From positions 1 to 64,000 of the forward strand of contig NZ_JASVDS010000003.1 of NCBI RefSeq assembly GCF_030285365.1: 64,000 bases of DNA. The letters run 5' to 3'. Source of the DNA: Roseateles subflavus (lineage in GTDB: Bacteria; Pseudomonadota; Gammaproteobacteria; Burkholderiales; Burkholderiaceae_C). Below the pieces are notes generated by a model. It was given only the letters and a program-made list of their open reading frames with translations. It made no database searches and had not been told where the DNA came from. A program made the position numbers and the translations under genes. Numbering within the stretch: position 1 is the stretch's first letter; every line of letters begins with the position of its first letter. Shown in pieces: positions 56,628 through 64,000 of the stretch.

Positions 56628-56643
56628 GGCGGACCGGTCCGCC
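56628..56643. promoter_or_regulatory. 16-bp perfect palindrome with a repeated half-site
   Basis: GGCGGACCGGTCCGCC is perfectly self-complementary. It is 73 bases upstream of the HATPase/DUF4325 gene (minus) and about 300 bases before fba. The half GGCGGACC appears again at 56670-56677. The remainder of the 394-base gap (56556-56949) holds GC-rich non-coding sequence and a TAGAAT (56825-56830) that may be the fba -10. Confidence 0.6.
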
Positions 56644-56949
56644 GCTTGGGATCGGCGCAACACACCAGTGGCGGACCAGTTGCGAGCCTAGCCCGCAGAC
56701 CGCCCCTTCGCAAGCGACCCAACCCGGCCCCGGCGCCCCCGTGAGCGCCACCCCGGCACCCGACTTGCGGGGGCCGGCGCGAGGCTTGCCGGGGTCGGGC
56801 GCCGGTTTTGGCGGCCCTCGCCGCTAGAATCCCGGGCAGTTACGGCGCGGTTACATGCCTATGCTCAAGCCTGCCCGGTGATCCGGCCGGGCTCCCGGGC
56901 CTGCCGCCAGTCGCGCCAGCAGGATTTTTCACTTCCTCGGAGTTTCATC

Positions 56950-58014
56950 ATGGCCCTCGTTTCCATGCGCCAGTTGCTGGACCATGCCGCCGAGCACGGC
57001 TACGGCATCCCGGCCTTCAACGTCAACAATCTGGAGCAGGTGCAGGCCGTGATGGCCGCCGCTGACGAGGTCGGCGCCCCGGTGATCCTGCAGGCCAGCG
57101 CCGGCGCCCGCAAGTACGCCGGCGAAAGCTTCATCAAGCACCTGATCCAGGCGGCCGTCGAGGCCTACCCGCACATCCCCCTGGTGATGCACCAGGATCA
57201 CGGCACCAGCCCCAAGGTCTGCTCGGGCGCCATCGACCTCGGCTTCGGCTCGGTCATGATGGACGGCTCGCTGATGGAAGACGGCAAGACCCCGTCGTCC
57301 TTCGACTACAACGTGGACGTCACCCGCAAGGTCGTGGAGATGGCCCACAAAGTCGGCGTGACCGTCGAGGGCGAGCTGGGCTGCCTGGGCAACCTCGAGA
57401 CCGGTGACGCCGGCGAGGAAGACGGCATCGGCGCCGCCGGCAAGCTGGACCACAGCCAGATGCTGACCGACCCGGAAGAGGCCGCCACCTTCGTGAAGGC
57501 CACGCAGCTGGACGCCCTGGCCATCGCCATCGGCACGAGCCACGGCGCCTACAAGTTCTCGCGCAAGCCCACGGGCGACATCCTCGCCATCAGCCGCGTG
57601 AAGGAAATCCACAAGCGCATCCCGAACACCCACCTGGTGATGCACGGCTCGTCCTCGGTGCCCGCCGAGCTGCTGGCCATCATCAACCAGTACGGCGGCC
57701 AGATGAAGGAAACCTACGGCGTGCCCGTCGAGGAGATCCAGGAAGCCATCAAGCACGGCGTGCGCAAGATCAACATCGACACCGACATCCGCCTGGCCAT
57801 GACCGGCGCGGTGCGCAAGTTCCTGTTCGAGAACCCGGACAAGTTCGATGCCCGCGAGTGGCTGAAGCCGGCCCGCGAGGCCGCCAAGCAGGTCTGCAAG
57901 GCCCGCTACCTGGAATTCGGCTGCGAGGGCCAGGCCGCCAAGATCAAGCCCCTGACCCTTGTTCAGGTGGCCGAGGCCTACGCCCGTGGCGAACTGGCCC
58001 AAGTCGTGCAATGA
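56950..58014 (+). CDS. fba: Fructose-bisphosphate aldolase, class II
   Basis: A 354-residue zinc aldolase of glycolysis and gluconeogenesis. The start [20 protein letters not shown] is typical of the Calvin-cycle/betaproteobacterial form. Metal and catalytic residues are in [13 protein letters not shown] (H81, D83, H84), with [14 protein letters not shown] and [16 protein letters not shown]. The ATG at 56950 follows CCTCGGAGTTTCATC. A strong terminator follows. Confidence 0.97.
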   Translation: MALVSMRQLLDHAAEHGYGIPAFNVNNLEQVQAVMAAADEVGAPVILQASAGARKYAGESFIKHLIQAAVEAYPHIPLVMHQDHGTSPKVCSGAIDLGFGSVMMDGSLMEDGKTPSSFDYNVDVTRKVVEMAHKVGVTVEGELGCLGNLETGDAGEEDGIGAAGKLDHSQMLTDPEEAATFVKATQLDALAIAIGTSHGAYKFSRKPTGDILAISRVKEIHKRIPNTHLVMHGSSSVPAELLAIINQYGGQMKETYGVPVEEIQEAIKHGVRKINIDTDIRLAMTGAVRKFLFENPDKFDAREWLKPAREAAKQVCKARYLEFGCEGQAAKIKPLTLVQVAEAYARGELAQVVQ

Positions 58015-58045
58015 TTGACTGACGAAGACGAAGCTCCACGAACTT

Positions 58046-58081
58046 GACCCGCAGGTCGCGAGACCCGCGGGTCTTTTTTTG
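58046..58081 (+). terminator. Rho-independent terminator after fba
   Basis: GACCCGC (58046-58052) and GCGGGTC (58067-58073) pair around a 14-base loop that has an inner GGTC/GACC stem, and the stem runs into seven Ts. Confidence 0.88.
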
Positions 58082-58126
58082 CCTGCGCCACCCTTAAAAT
58101 CGGCGCCTCTTCGACGGATGCCCACC

Positions 58127-59023
58127 ATGACCGCTGCCCTGCTGAACTCCTCCATCACCTCGCTCCCCCTCCTGGCCCGCGGCAAGGTGCGTGAGAACTA
58201 CGCAGTCGGTGAAGACCGCATCCTGATGATCGCCAGCGACCGCATCTCGGCCTACGACGTCATCATGGGCGAACCCATCCCGGGCAAGGGCGCGCTGCTC
58301 ACGAAGATGGCGCTGTTCTGGTTCGACAAGCTCGACGGCATCGTCCCGAACCACCTGACGGGCGAGGACCCGCTGTCGGTCGTCTCCGAGGCCGAGCGCG
58401 AGCAGGTGCGGGATCGCGCCATGCTCGTCAAGCGCCTGAAGCCCCTGCCCATCGAGGCCGTGGTCCGCGGCTACCTGGCCGGCAGCGGCTGGGCCGAGTA
58501 CAAGGAGAGCGGCAAGGTCTGCGGTGTCGAGCTGCCGGCCGGCCTGCAGAACGCCTCCAAGCTGCCCCAGCCGATCTTCACGCCTGCCACCAAGGCCGAG
58601 ATGGGCGACCACGACGAGAACATCGACTTCGACCGCTGCGTGGCCATCATCGGCCGCGAGCTCGCCGAGCAGGTCCGTGACATCGCGATCCAGCTCTACC
58701 AGCGCGCGGCGGACTATGCCCTGACCAAGGGCATCATCATCGCGGACACCAAGTTCGAGTTCGGCCTGGACGCCGATGGCACGCTCACGCTCATGGACGA
58801 GGTGCTGACGCCCGACTCTTCCCGCTACTGGCCTGCCGAGAGCTACGCCGTCGGCAGCAATCCGCCGAGCTACGACAAGCAGTTCCTGCGCGACTGGCTG
58901 GAGCAGGCCCAGGTGGACGGCAAGCCCTGGGGCAAGGTGGCCCCGGCGCCGCAACTGCCCGCCGAAGTGATCGAGAAGACGTCCGCCAAGTACCAGGAAG
59001 CCCTGGAGCGCCTGACGCGCTGA
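58127..59023 (+). CDS. purC: SAICAR synthetase (phosphoribosylaminoimidazole-succinocarboxamide synthase)
   Basis: A 298-residue enzyme of the eukaryote-like long form, joining aspartate to CAIR in purine synthesis. Landmarks: [60 protein letters not shown] and [20 protein letters not shown]. The ATG at 58127 is preferred to one at 58118 because GACGGA is at the right distance. TAAAAT at 58095-58100 may be the -10. In related genomes purE often follows; here it does not. Confidence 0.96.
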   Translation: MTAALLNSSITSLPLLARGKVRENYAVGEDRILMIASDRISAYDVIMGEPIPGKGALLTKMALFWFDKLDGIVPNHLTGEDPLSVVSEAEREQVRDRAMLVKRLKPLPIEAVVRGYLAGSGWAEYKESGKVCGVELPAGLQNASKLPQPIFTPATKAEMGDHDENIDFDRCVAIIGRELAEQVRDIAIQLYQRAADYALTKGIIIADTKFEFGLDADGTLTLMDEVLTPDSSRYWPAESYAVGSNPPSYDKQFLRDWLEQAQVDGKPWGKVAPAPQLPAEVIEKTSAKYQEALERLTR

Positions 59024-59141
59024 ACTTGATCCAGACGAGGCGCGAGGGCGCCGCCGTCTGGCAAGCTGCACCGCTGTCGAATCAACCGCCGCCCTGCAGG
59101 GGGCATGCGTCCGGTCGGGCGCCGAAGTGAGGGAGTCTTGC

Positions 59142-60254
59142 ATGGAGATCAAGTCGCGCCTGCTCAAGCAGCTGGACAAGGAGATTGCCGAGGCCCGGAG
59201 CCCGGTGCCCGCGGCCTGCCTCAAGGCACGACGCGCCATCCTGCTGGCCCGTCATGGCGCCCTCAACGAGGCCCGCGAGCAGCTGACGGTGCTCCACCAG
59301 ATGGCCTTCCAGCATCCGCATCCCGAGGTGGGCGCCTGGCTGCATCTGGCCGAGGGCCTGATGAGCTACTACACCGACTTCGGCTCGAGCGCCCAGGAGA
59401 AGATCCAGCGCGCGCTGAGCATCGCCCGCAACATCCAGCAGGTGGAAGTCGAGGCGCTGTCGCATGCCTGGCTGGCGCAGCTGGCCTATGTGCGCCATGA
59501 CCTGCCCGTCGTGCTGACCCACGCGGCGGAATGCCTGCGCGTGGCCGCCCCCGAGCACCACGTCGCGCGCGGCCGCGTGCACATGGTGCTGGGCGTGTGC
59601 TGGCAGTACGCCGGCCAGCTCGACCAGGCGCTGCCGTGGTTCCAGCGCTCGCGCGCCTATGCCGCGGCGGATGGCGACGACGCCACCATCTCCGCCCTCA
59701 TGTACAACATGGCCGTGATGCGCACGGCGCAGGTGCGCTGGAAGGCCCTGGCCACGGCGGCCGCCCAGGCGCCCGAGCTGCTGCTGGGCGTGGACTCGGT
59801 CAAGCACTACGACGCCGCCGTGGGCGCCGCCGTGCTCGCGGAGCTGACGCCGCTGCTGCGCGCGCAGATCCTCACCATCCAGGGCGACTTCGTGCAGGCC
59901 AAGGCGCTCTACGAGGAGCACCTGCCCCTGGCCATCTCGCGGGGCCTGGCCCGGCTGGGCAGCAGTCTGATGTCCGACCTGGCCTGGTGCCGCCTGAACT
60001 GCGACCAGCCCGAGGCGGCTCTCCAGCAGGCACGCGAGTCCGAGGTGGAGCTGGACCCGCTGTGCGACGTCGACGACCGCGCTGCCACCCACACCCGCCT
60101 GGCGCAGATCTTCGCGGCCGTGGGCGAGGCGGACCGTGCGGCGCACCATGCCGAGCGCGCCGCTGCCGAGTGGGCCGAGTTCGCCCGCCAGCAGCGGGAA
60201 TGGGGCGACGCCCTGGCGGCGTCCGGGCTCAAGGCGGATCCGCTGCGCCGCTGA
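59142..60254 (+). CDS. Tetratricopeptide-repeat-like protein of unknown function
   Basis: A 370-residue, wholly helical cytoplasmic protein. Repeating helix pairs resemble TPR units, for example ARRAILLARHGALNEAREQL and VHMVLGVCWQYAGQLDQALP, then LTIQGDFVQAKALYEEHLPL and RLAQIFAAVGEADRAAHHAE. No signal peptide and no catalytic domain. It looks like the N-terminal TPR scaffold of some diguanylate cyclases and LuxR-type regulators, but here stands alone. GAGGGAG precedes the ATG. Confidence 0.78.
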   Translation: MEIKSRLLKQLDKEIAEARSPVPAACLKARRAILLARHGALNEAREQLTVLHQMAFQHPHPEVGAWLHLAEGLMSYYTDFGSSAQEKIQRALSIARNIQQVEVEALSHAWLAQLAYVRHDLPVVLTHAAECLRVAAPEHHVARGRVHMVLGVCWQYAGQLDQALPWFQRSRAYAAADGDDATISALMYNMAVMRTAQVRWKALATAAAQAPELLLGVDSVKHYDAAVGAAVLAELTPLLRAQILTIQGDFVQAKALYEEHLPLAISRGLARLGSSLMSDLAWCRLNCDQPEAALQQARESEVELDPLCDVDDRAATHTRLAQIFAAVGEADRAAHHAERAAAEWAEFARQQREWGDALAASGLKADPLRR

Positions 60255-60274
60255 GGCCCACGCGCAGGCCGCCC

Positions 60275-60964
60275 TCAGGCCTGGGACGGTGCCGTGCGGT
60301 AGGGCTCGTCGTCCGCGATGAAATCGTGCTCGGCCAGGGCCTGCGTGATCCAGTCACGCACACCGGGTGCGGCGGCAAGGCGATCCACATAGGCCCCCAC
60401 GGCGGCGGGCACGGGCAGGCCATAGGTGCGGATGCGCATGGCCACCGGCGCATAGAAGGCATCGGCCGCGCCAAAGTCCCCGAACAGGAAGGGGCCGCCG
60501 CTCGCGCTCAGCGCGTTCTCCAGCAGCTCGCACACGCGCGCCAGGTCCTTGCGCAGGCCGGCCTCAGCGGCCATCAGCTCGGCGCCCTTGGCCCGCAGAT
60601 CGGCCTCGATGTTCATGGGGCAGTGCGTGCGCAGCTGGCCGAAGCCCGAGTGCATTTCGGCGCAGAGGCTGCGGGCGCGGGCGCGCAGGCGGGCGTCCCG
60701 CGGCCAGACGCCGGCCTCGGGGTGGCGCTCGGCCAGGTACTCGGCAATGGCCAGGGTGTCCCACACGGCGAAGCCGTCATCCTCGATCAGCACGGGCACC
60801 TTGCCGGCCGGTGTGTGCGCGGCGAGGGCCTGGTAGAAGGGCGAACCCTCGCTGAAATCGAAGCGCAGCATCACCTCCTCGAAGCCAATGCCCAGGCCCT
60901 TGGCCAGCACCCAGGGGCGCATGGACCAGGACGAGTAGTTCTTGTTGCCGATGACCAGCTTCAT
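60275..60964 (-). CDS. Glutathione S-transferase family protein
   Basis: A 229-residue two-domain GST. The thioredoxin-like N-domain begins MKLVIGNKNYSSWSMRPWVL with a possible catalytic Ser or Tyr at NYSSWS. The cis-proline is in GKVPVLIEDDGFAVWDTLAI, and Glu/Asp in the last part hold glutathione. The C-terminal helical domain has ELLENALSASGGPFLFGDFG and ADAFYAPVAMRIRTYGLPVP. It probably conjugates or reduces small electrophiles. GAGGAGACTCCCC is a strong ribosome-binding site. Confidence 0.9.
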   Translation of the reverse strand: MKLVIGNKNYSSWSMRPWVLAKGLGIGFEEVMLRFDFSEGSPFYQALAAHTPAGKVPVLIEDDGFAVWDTLAIAEYLAERHPEAGVWPRDARLRARARSLCAEMHSGFGQLRTHCPMNIEADLRAKGAELMAAEAGLRKDLARVCELLENALSASGGPFLFGDFGAADAFYAPVAMRIRTYGLPVPAAVGAYVDRLAAAPGVRDWITQALAEHDFIADDEPYRTAPSQA

Positions 60965-61086
60965 GGGGAGTCTCCTCTCGGGGTTCAATGGGGGAGGCCG
61001 AAGCTTAGGGGCTGAGGCCGCTTCGCAGTGCTGACAAATCGGCAAGTGATTGATGCGCGCCGCGAATGGGTGCGCTCAAGGGCGCC

Positions 61087-62052
61087 TCAGCGGTCCGAAC
61101 GCAGACGCCAGCGGTCGAGCTGCGCGGCCCGCGGTGCCGCCGCCAGGACGCCACGCACGCTGCGGGGTGCAATGCCCAGCTCGTGCAGTCCCGGGAGCTG
61201 GTCGCTGGCCACGTTGGGCACGCGCATCGAGTCCAGGTTGTCGCGGGACATCAGCGGCTCGCCGGGCAGGCACTCCATGAACACCGCCTGCAGCCAGGCC
61301 AGCGGCGCGGGCAGCGGCAGGATGGGGCGTGGCTGGCTGAGGCACTCGCCGGCCAGGTGCACGAGCTCGCGCAGGCGCCGCTCCTCCGGGCCGGCGGCCT
61401 CGTAGACGCGCCCCGCCGTGCCGGGCAGCTCGATGAGCCGGCGCAGCGCGAGGGCCACATCCTCCACCCACACCGGCTGGAAGCGGGCGTCGGCGCCGGC
61501 CAGCGGCACCAGGGGGAAGACGCGCTGCAGGTCGGCGAACAGGTTCAGGAAGCGGTCCTCGGCCCCGAAGATGACCGAGGGCCGCACGATGTGCCAGGGC
61601 AGGCCCGCCGCGCGGATCACCGCCTCGCCCCGCGCCTTGGAACGCAGATAGCGCGAGGGGGCGTCCTCGCTGACGCCCAGTGCGCTGACGTGCAGGATCC
61701 GCCGCCTGCCCGACTCTCCTTCGGCCGCCTCGCAGGCCCGCACCAGACGCTGCGGCCAGCGCACGTGGGCCGCCTCGAAGGCGGCCTCGCTGCCCTGCAG
61801 GATGGCGATCAGGTTCACGACGACGTCGGCCGCCTCGACGAGCCGAGCGAGCGTGGCGTCGTCATGGACATCGGCCTGGAGCACTGTCACGCCCGGCAGC
61901 ACGCTCAGCGACTTGCCATGGGCCGGGCGCCGCGTGGGGACCGTGATGCGCCCGTAGCCGGCCGCGACCAGCTGACGGCACAGGGCACGGCCGACGAAGC
62001 CGGTGCCGCCCAGGATCAGCAGGCGTGGGCCGGGGGCGAGGAACTCGGACAT
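61087..62052 (-). CDS. NAD(P)-binding protein, complex I NDUFA9-like
   Basis: A 321-residue atypical short-chain dehydrogenase with PRLLILGGTGFVGRALCRQL as the nucleotide-binding turn. Further conserved parts are VHVSALG-like ILHVSALGVSED, the YLRSKARGEAVIRAAGLPWH block (Tyr-x3-Lys) and RPSVIFGAEDRFLNLFADLQ. Bacterial homologues of the NDUFA9 subunit are usually annotated without a known reaction. AGGAGTCTGAG lies before the ATG. It follows the lytic transglycosylase by about 50 bases, likely in one unit. Confidence 0.88.
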   Translation of the reverse strand: MSEFLAPGPRLLILGGTGFVGRALCRQLVAAGYGRITVPTRRPAHGKSLSVLPGVTVLQADVHDDATLARLVEAADVVVNLIAILQGSEAAFEAAHVRWPQRLVRACEAAEGESGRRRILHVSALGVSEDAPSRYLRSKARGEAVIRAAGLPWHIVRPSVIFGAEDRFLNLFADLQRVFPLVPLAGADARFQPVWVEDVALALRRLIELPGTAGRVYEAAGPEERRLRELVHLAGECLSQPRPILPLPAPLAWLQAVFMECLPGEPLMSRDNLDSMRVPNVASDQLPGLHELGIAPRSVRGVLAAAPRAAQLDRWRLRSDR

Positions 62053-62101
62053 CTCAGACTCCTGGAAAAAATGCCGGCGACCGTCGAGAACGGTGGCCGA
62101 T

Positions 62102-64000
62102 TCAGGGCAGATCCTGGTTGGCCAGGGGCGCCGCCTGGTCCCGCGGACCGACGGTGCTGCCCAGCCGCTCGCGCAGCGTGGCACGGGGCATGCCCATCAG
62201 GCGGGCATACACCGTGGCGTTGGCCAGCACCTTCTTCACATAGTCGCGGGTTTCGTTGAAGGGCACGTTCTCGGCCCACAGCGAGGCGTCCAGCACCTGG
62301 CCCTCGCGCCAGCGGCGGGGACGGCCGGGGCCGGCGTTGTAGGCGGCGGCGGCCAGGGGCATGGCGCCGCCGAAATCGTCCAGCACCAGCTTCAGGTAGC
62401 CGGTGCCGATGCGCAGGTTGAAGTCCCGGTCCAGCAGGTACTCCGGCCGGTACTCGATGCCCAGCTTCTTCGCCGTCCACTTGGCGGTGGCCGGCATCAC
62501 CTGCATCAATCCGCTGGCGCCCACGTGCGAGCGGGCGTCCTGGATGAAGCGGGACTCCTGGCGGATGAGCCCGTAGACATAGGGCAGATCCAGCCCGACC
62601 TCACCGGCCTTGGCGCTCAGCTCCTTCAGCAGGGGTTGCGGGAATCGCTGGTTGACGTCGATCTCGGTGCGCGTGCGCTCGCTGCTGTTGATGCAGCGGT
62701 CCCAGACCTCGCGGTCGCAGGCCAGCTGCGCCGCGGCCAGCAGCTCGCGGTCGCCCATGCCGCGCAGGCTGAAGTTCCATTCCCTGACGCCTTCGTTGCG
62801 CAGCCCGGTGGCGATCAGTGCGAGGGCGCGGTTCAGCCCGCCGTGCGTGAAGGCGACGCCGCGTTCATGGGGCGTGAGCGGGGCAGGCGCGGGAGGCAGC
62901 GGCAGCGTGAGACCGAGGTCATCGGCCGCCAGCTGGCCATAGAAGTGCAGGGGATTGGCCATGGCCTGCAGCGCGGCGCGGGCCTGCTGGCGCTGGGGCT
63001 CACCCGCGGCACCGGCCGGCGCCTGGCTGAGCTGCAGCCGCGCGCGCCAGTAGGCCCAGACGGGTTCCTTGGCCTCGAAGGCCTGCAGCGCCTCGTGCGC
63101 GGCGTTGTAGAGCGCGGGGCGACCGCGGCCCTGCTCGGCCCGCAGTGCGGCGCGGGCGATCCAGGCCCAGCTGTCCTCGCTCCAGTCCCGCGCCGCGGGC
63201 CGGCCCTGCAGCTTGATCGCCTGCTCGGCGTAGTCCGCGGCGTCAGGCAGCAGACGGAACGCCGCCTGCTTGGCCACCTGCGCCCAGGCCCAGGCCGCCA
63301 GCTCGTTCGGCAGGCCCTGGGCCCAGCGCTGCTGCAGGGCATCGGCGGCCTGGGCCGGGTCGTTGCCGGCGAGCTTGATGACCGCCAGCGTGGCCAGCTC
63401 GGCCTGCGAGCGGCCCAGCGAGGCGACCTTGCGCGCCATGAAGCGGGCGTTGTTGTCCAGCGCCTCCTGGGCGGCGGCCTGCGCGGGCTTGGGCAGCAGC
63501 TCCATCGCCTGGCGGATGGCGCGGGGCCGGGCGTATTCCACGGAGAGCCGCAGCTTGGTCCAGACGTCCGCCGGGCCCAGCTTGCGCGCCTCGACGAGGG
63601 CGCTGGCCAGCGCCGCGCAGCCGTCGTCGCCGTCCTTCTGGGCGAGCCATGCCGCCCGGCCGCGCTCGCGCACGTCGCGCCCCTGTGCGTGCTCGGCGAG
63701 CAGGCCGTAGCAGGTGACCTCGCGGTCGTCGGCCATCTTGAAGCGCGGCAGTTCACGCTGGAAATTGCTCCAGTCCCGGCGGCGGCCGAGTTCCAGCAGC
63801 CAGTCATTGCGCAGGCGATCCTCGACGTAGGTGCCGGGGAAGCGTGCGTAGAAGTCCTCGAGGTCCTGCGGGCCGAGCTCCGTCAGCCGCAGTCCGTAGT
63901 CCCAGTAGGCCACCCAGGGCGCGAGCGGGTGCTGGCTGGCCTGCGCCTGCGCGGACGCCGCCTGCAGGCGCTTGCGGTCCCGGGCCTTGAGCGCATCACG
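62102..64000 (-). CDS. Soluble lytic murein transglycosylase (partial, 5' end outside)
   Basis: The open frame continues without a stop to the right edge, giving 632 residues with the N-terminus missing. The beginning (HPLAPWVAYWDYGL) is the usual start of the alpha-superhelical U domain of Slt70-type enzymes. The catalytic domain lies near the C-terminus: GLIRQESRFIQDARSHVGAS with the catalytic Glu, then GLMQVMPATAKWTAKKLGIE and AAAYNAGPGRPRRWR. It cuts peptidoglycan to 1,6-anhydromuropeptides in the periplasm. Being cut off, its signal peptide cannot be seen. Confidence 0.93.
   Translation of the reverse strand, partial: RDALKARDRKRLQAASAQAQASQHPLAPWVAYWDYGLRLTELGPQDLEDFYARFPGTYVEDRLRNDWLLELGRRRDWSNFQRELPRFKMADDREVTCYGLLAEHAQGRDVRERGRAAWLAQKDGDDGCAALASALVEARKLGPADVWTKLRLSVEYARPRAIRQAMELLPKPAQAAAQEALDNNARFMARKVASLGRSQAELATLAVIKLAGNDPAQAADALQQRWAQGLPNELAAWAWAQVAKQAAFRLLPDAADYAEQAIKLQGRPAARDWSEDSWAWIARAALRAEQGRGRPALYNAAHEALQAFEAKEPVWAYWRARLQLSQAPAGAAGEPQRQQARAALQAMANPLHFYGQLAADDLGLTLPLPPAPAPLTPHERGVAFTHGGLNRALALIATGLRNEGVREWNFSLRGMGDRELLAAAQLACDREVWDRCINSSERTRTEIDVNQRFPQPLLKELSAKAGEVGLDLPYVYGLIRQESRFIQDARSHVGASGLMQVMPATAKWTAKKLGIEYRPEYLLDRDFNLRIGTGYLKLVLDDFGGAMPLAAAAYNAGPGRPRRWREGQVLDASLWAENVPFNETRDYVKKVLANATVYARLMGMPRATLRERLGSTVGPRDQAAPLANQDLP

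Overview
The window is a GC-rich stretch of a betaproteobacterial chromosome, most likely order Burkholderiales (Rubrivivax/Roseateles/Leptothrix or Comamonadaceae-like). The reasons are the gene order of the ribosomal block, a LivM-LivG fusion, the Smg, DUF1631 and MaeB proteins, zinc-free long S14 and S4, and high G/C at third codon positions. Genus-level placement is inference. Almost all of it is ordinary chromosomal backbone; I see no prophage, insertion sequence, CRISPR array or integrase.

Positions 1-16013 hold the end of tuf and the S10, spc and alpha ribosomal operons: rpsJ; rplC-D-W-B, rpsS, rplV, rpsC, rplP, rpmC, rpsQ; rplN-X-E, rpsN, rpsH, rplF, rplR, rpsE, rpmD, rplO, secY, infA, rpmJ, rpsM, rpsK, rpsD, rpoA, rplQ. 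The block is cut into separate units. rpsJ ends in a strong terminator and rplC has its own promoter and a long structured leader. A peroxiredoxin gene sits between rpsQ and rplN, with a terminator before it and a new promoter after it. A hairpin follows rpsK and another follows rpsD, and a three-hairpin repeat separates rpoA from rplQ.

Positions 16196-22446 carry dsbD, two identical initiator tRNA genes, proQ, an ArsR-type regulator and thymidine kinase flanked by two paralogous small four-cysteine proteins, and a divergent crotonase-fold gene. Positions 22721-26298 encode a branched-chain-amino-acid-type ABC transporter (LivH, fused LivM-LivG, LivF) without a binding protein. Positions 27038-32350 (minus strand) form a hydroxyproline catabolic operon: a DapA-like deaminase, a GntR regulator, 4-hydroxyproline 2-epimerase and a three-part HcnABC-like D-hydroxyproline dehydrogenase. 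Together they would convert trans-4-hydroxy-L-proline to alpha-ketoglutarate semialdehyde.

Positions 32571-44401 hold yajC-secD-secF, a DUF1631 protein, the convergent smg/dprA/LysM group, and divergent def-fmt-htpX. Positions 44437-49024 hold a small lipoprotein, an exported GIN-domain protein, a WbpM/CapD-type nucleotide-sugar dehydratase and the AzlCD exporter. Positions 49153-59023 are a central carbon group (pgk, maeB, pyk, fba, purC) interrupted by a Tat-exported binding-protein-like gene and an unusual winged-helix/HATPase/DUF4325 protein. The right end has a TPR protein, a glutathione S-transferase, an NDUFA9-type epimerase-like protein and a soluble lytic transglycosylase running off the edge.

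The least explained items are the twin four-cysteine proteins, the HATPase/DUF4325 regulator with a 16-bp palindrome upstream, the two-copy triple-hairpin element, the alternative stems in the rplC leader, and a near-perfect inverted repeat just before def. None of these can be called a new system from sequence alone.
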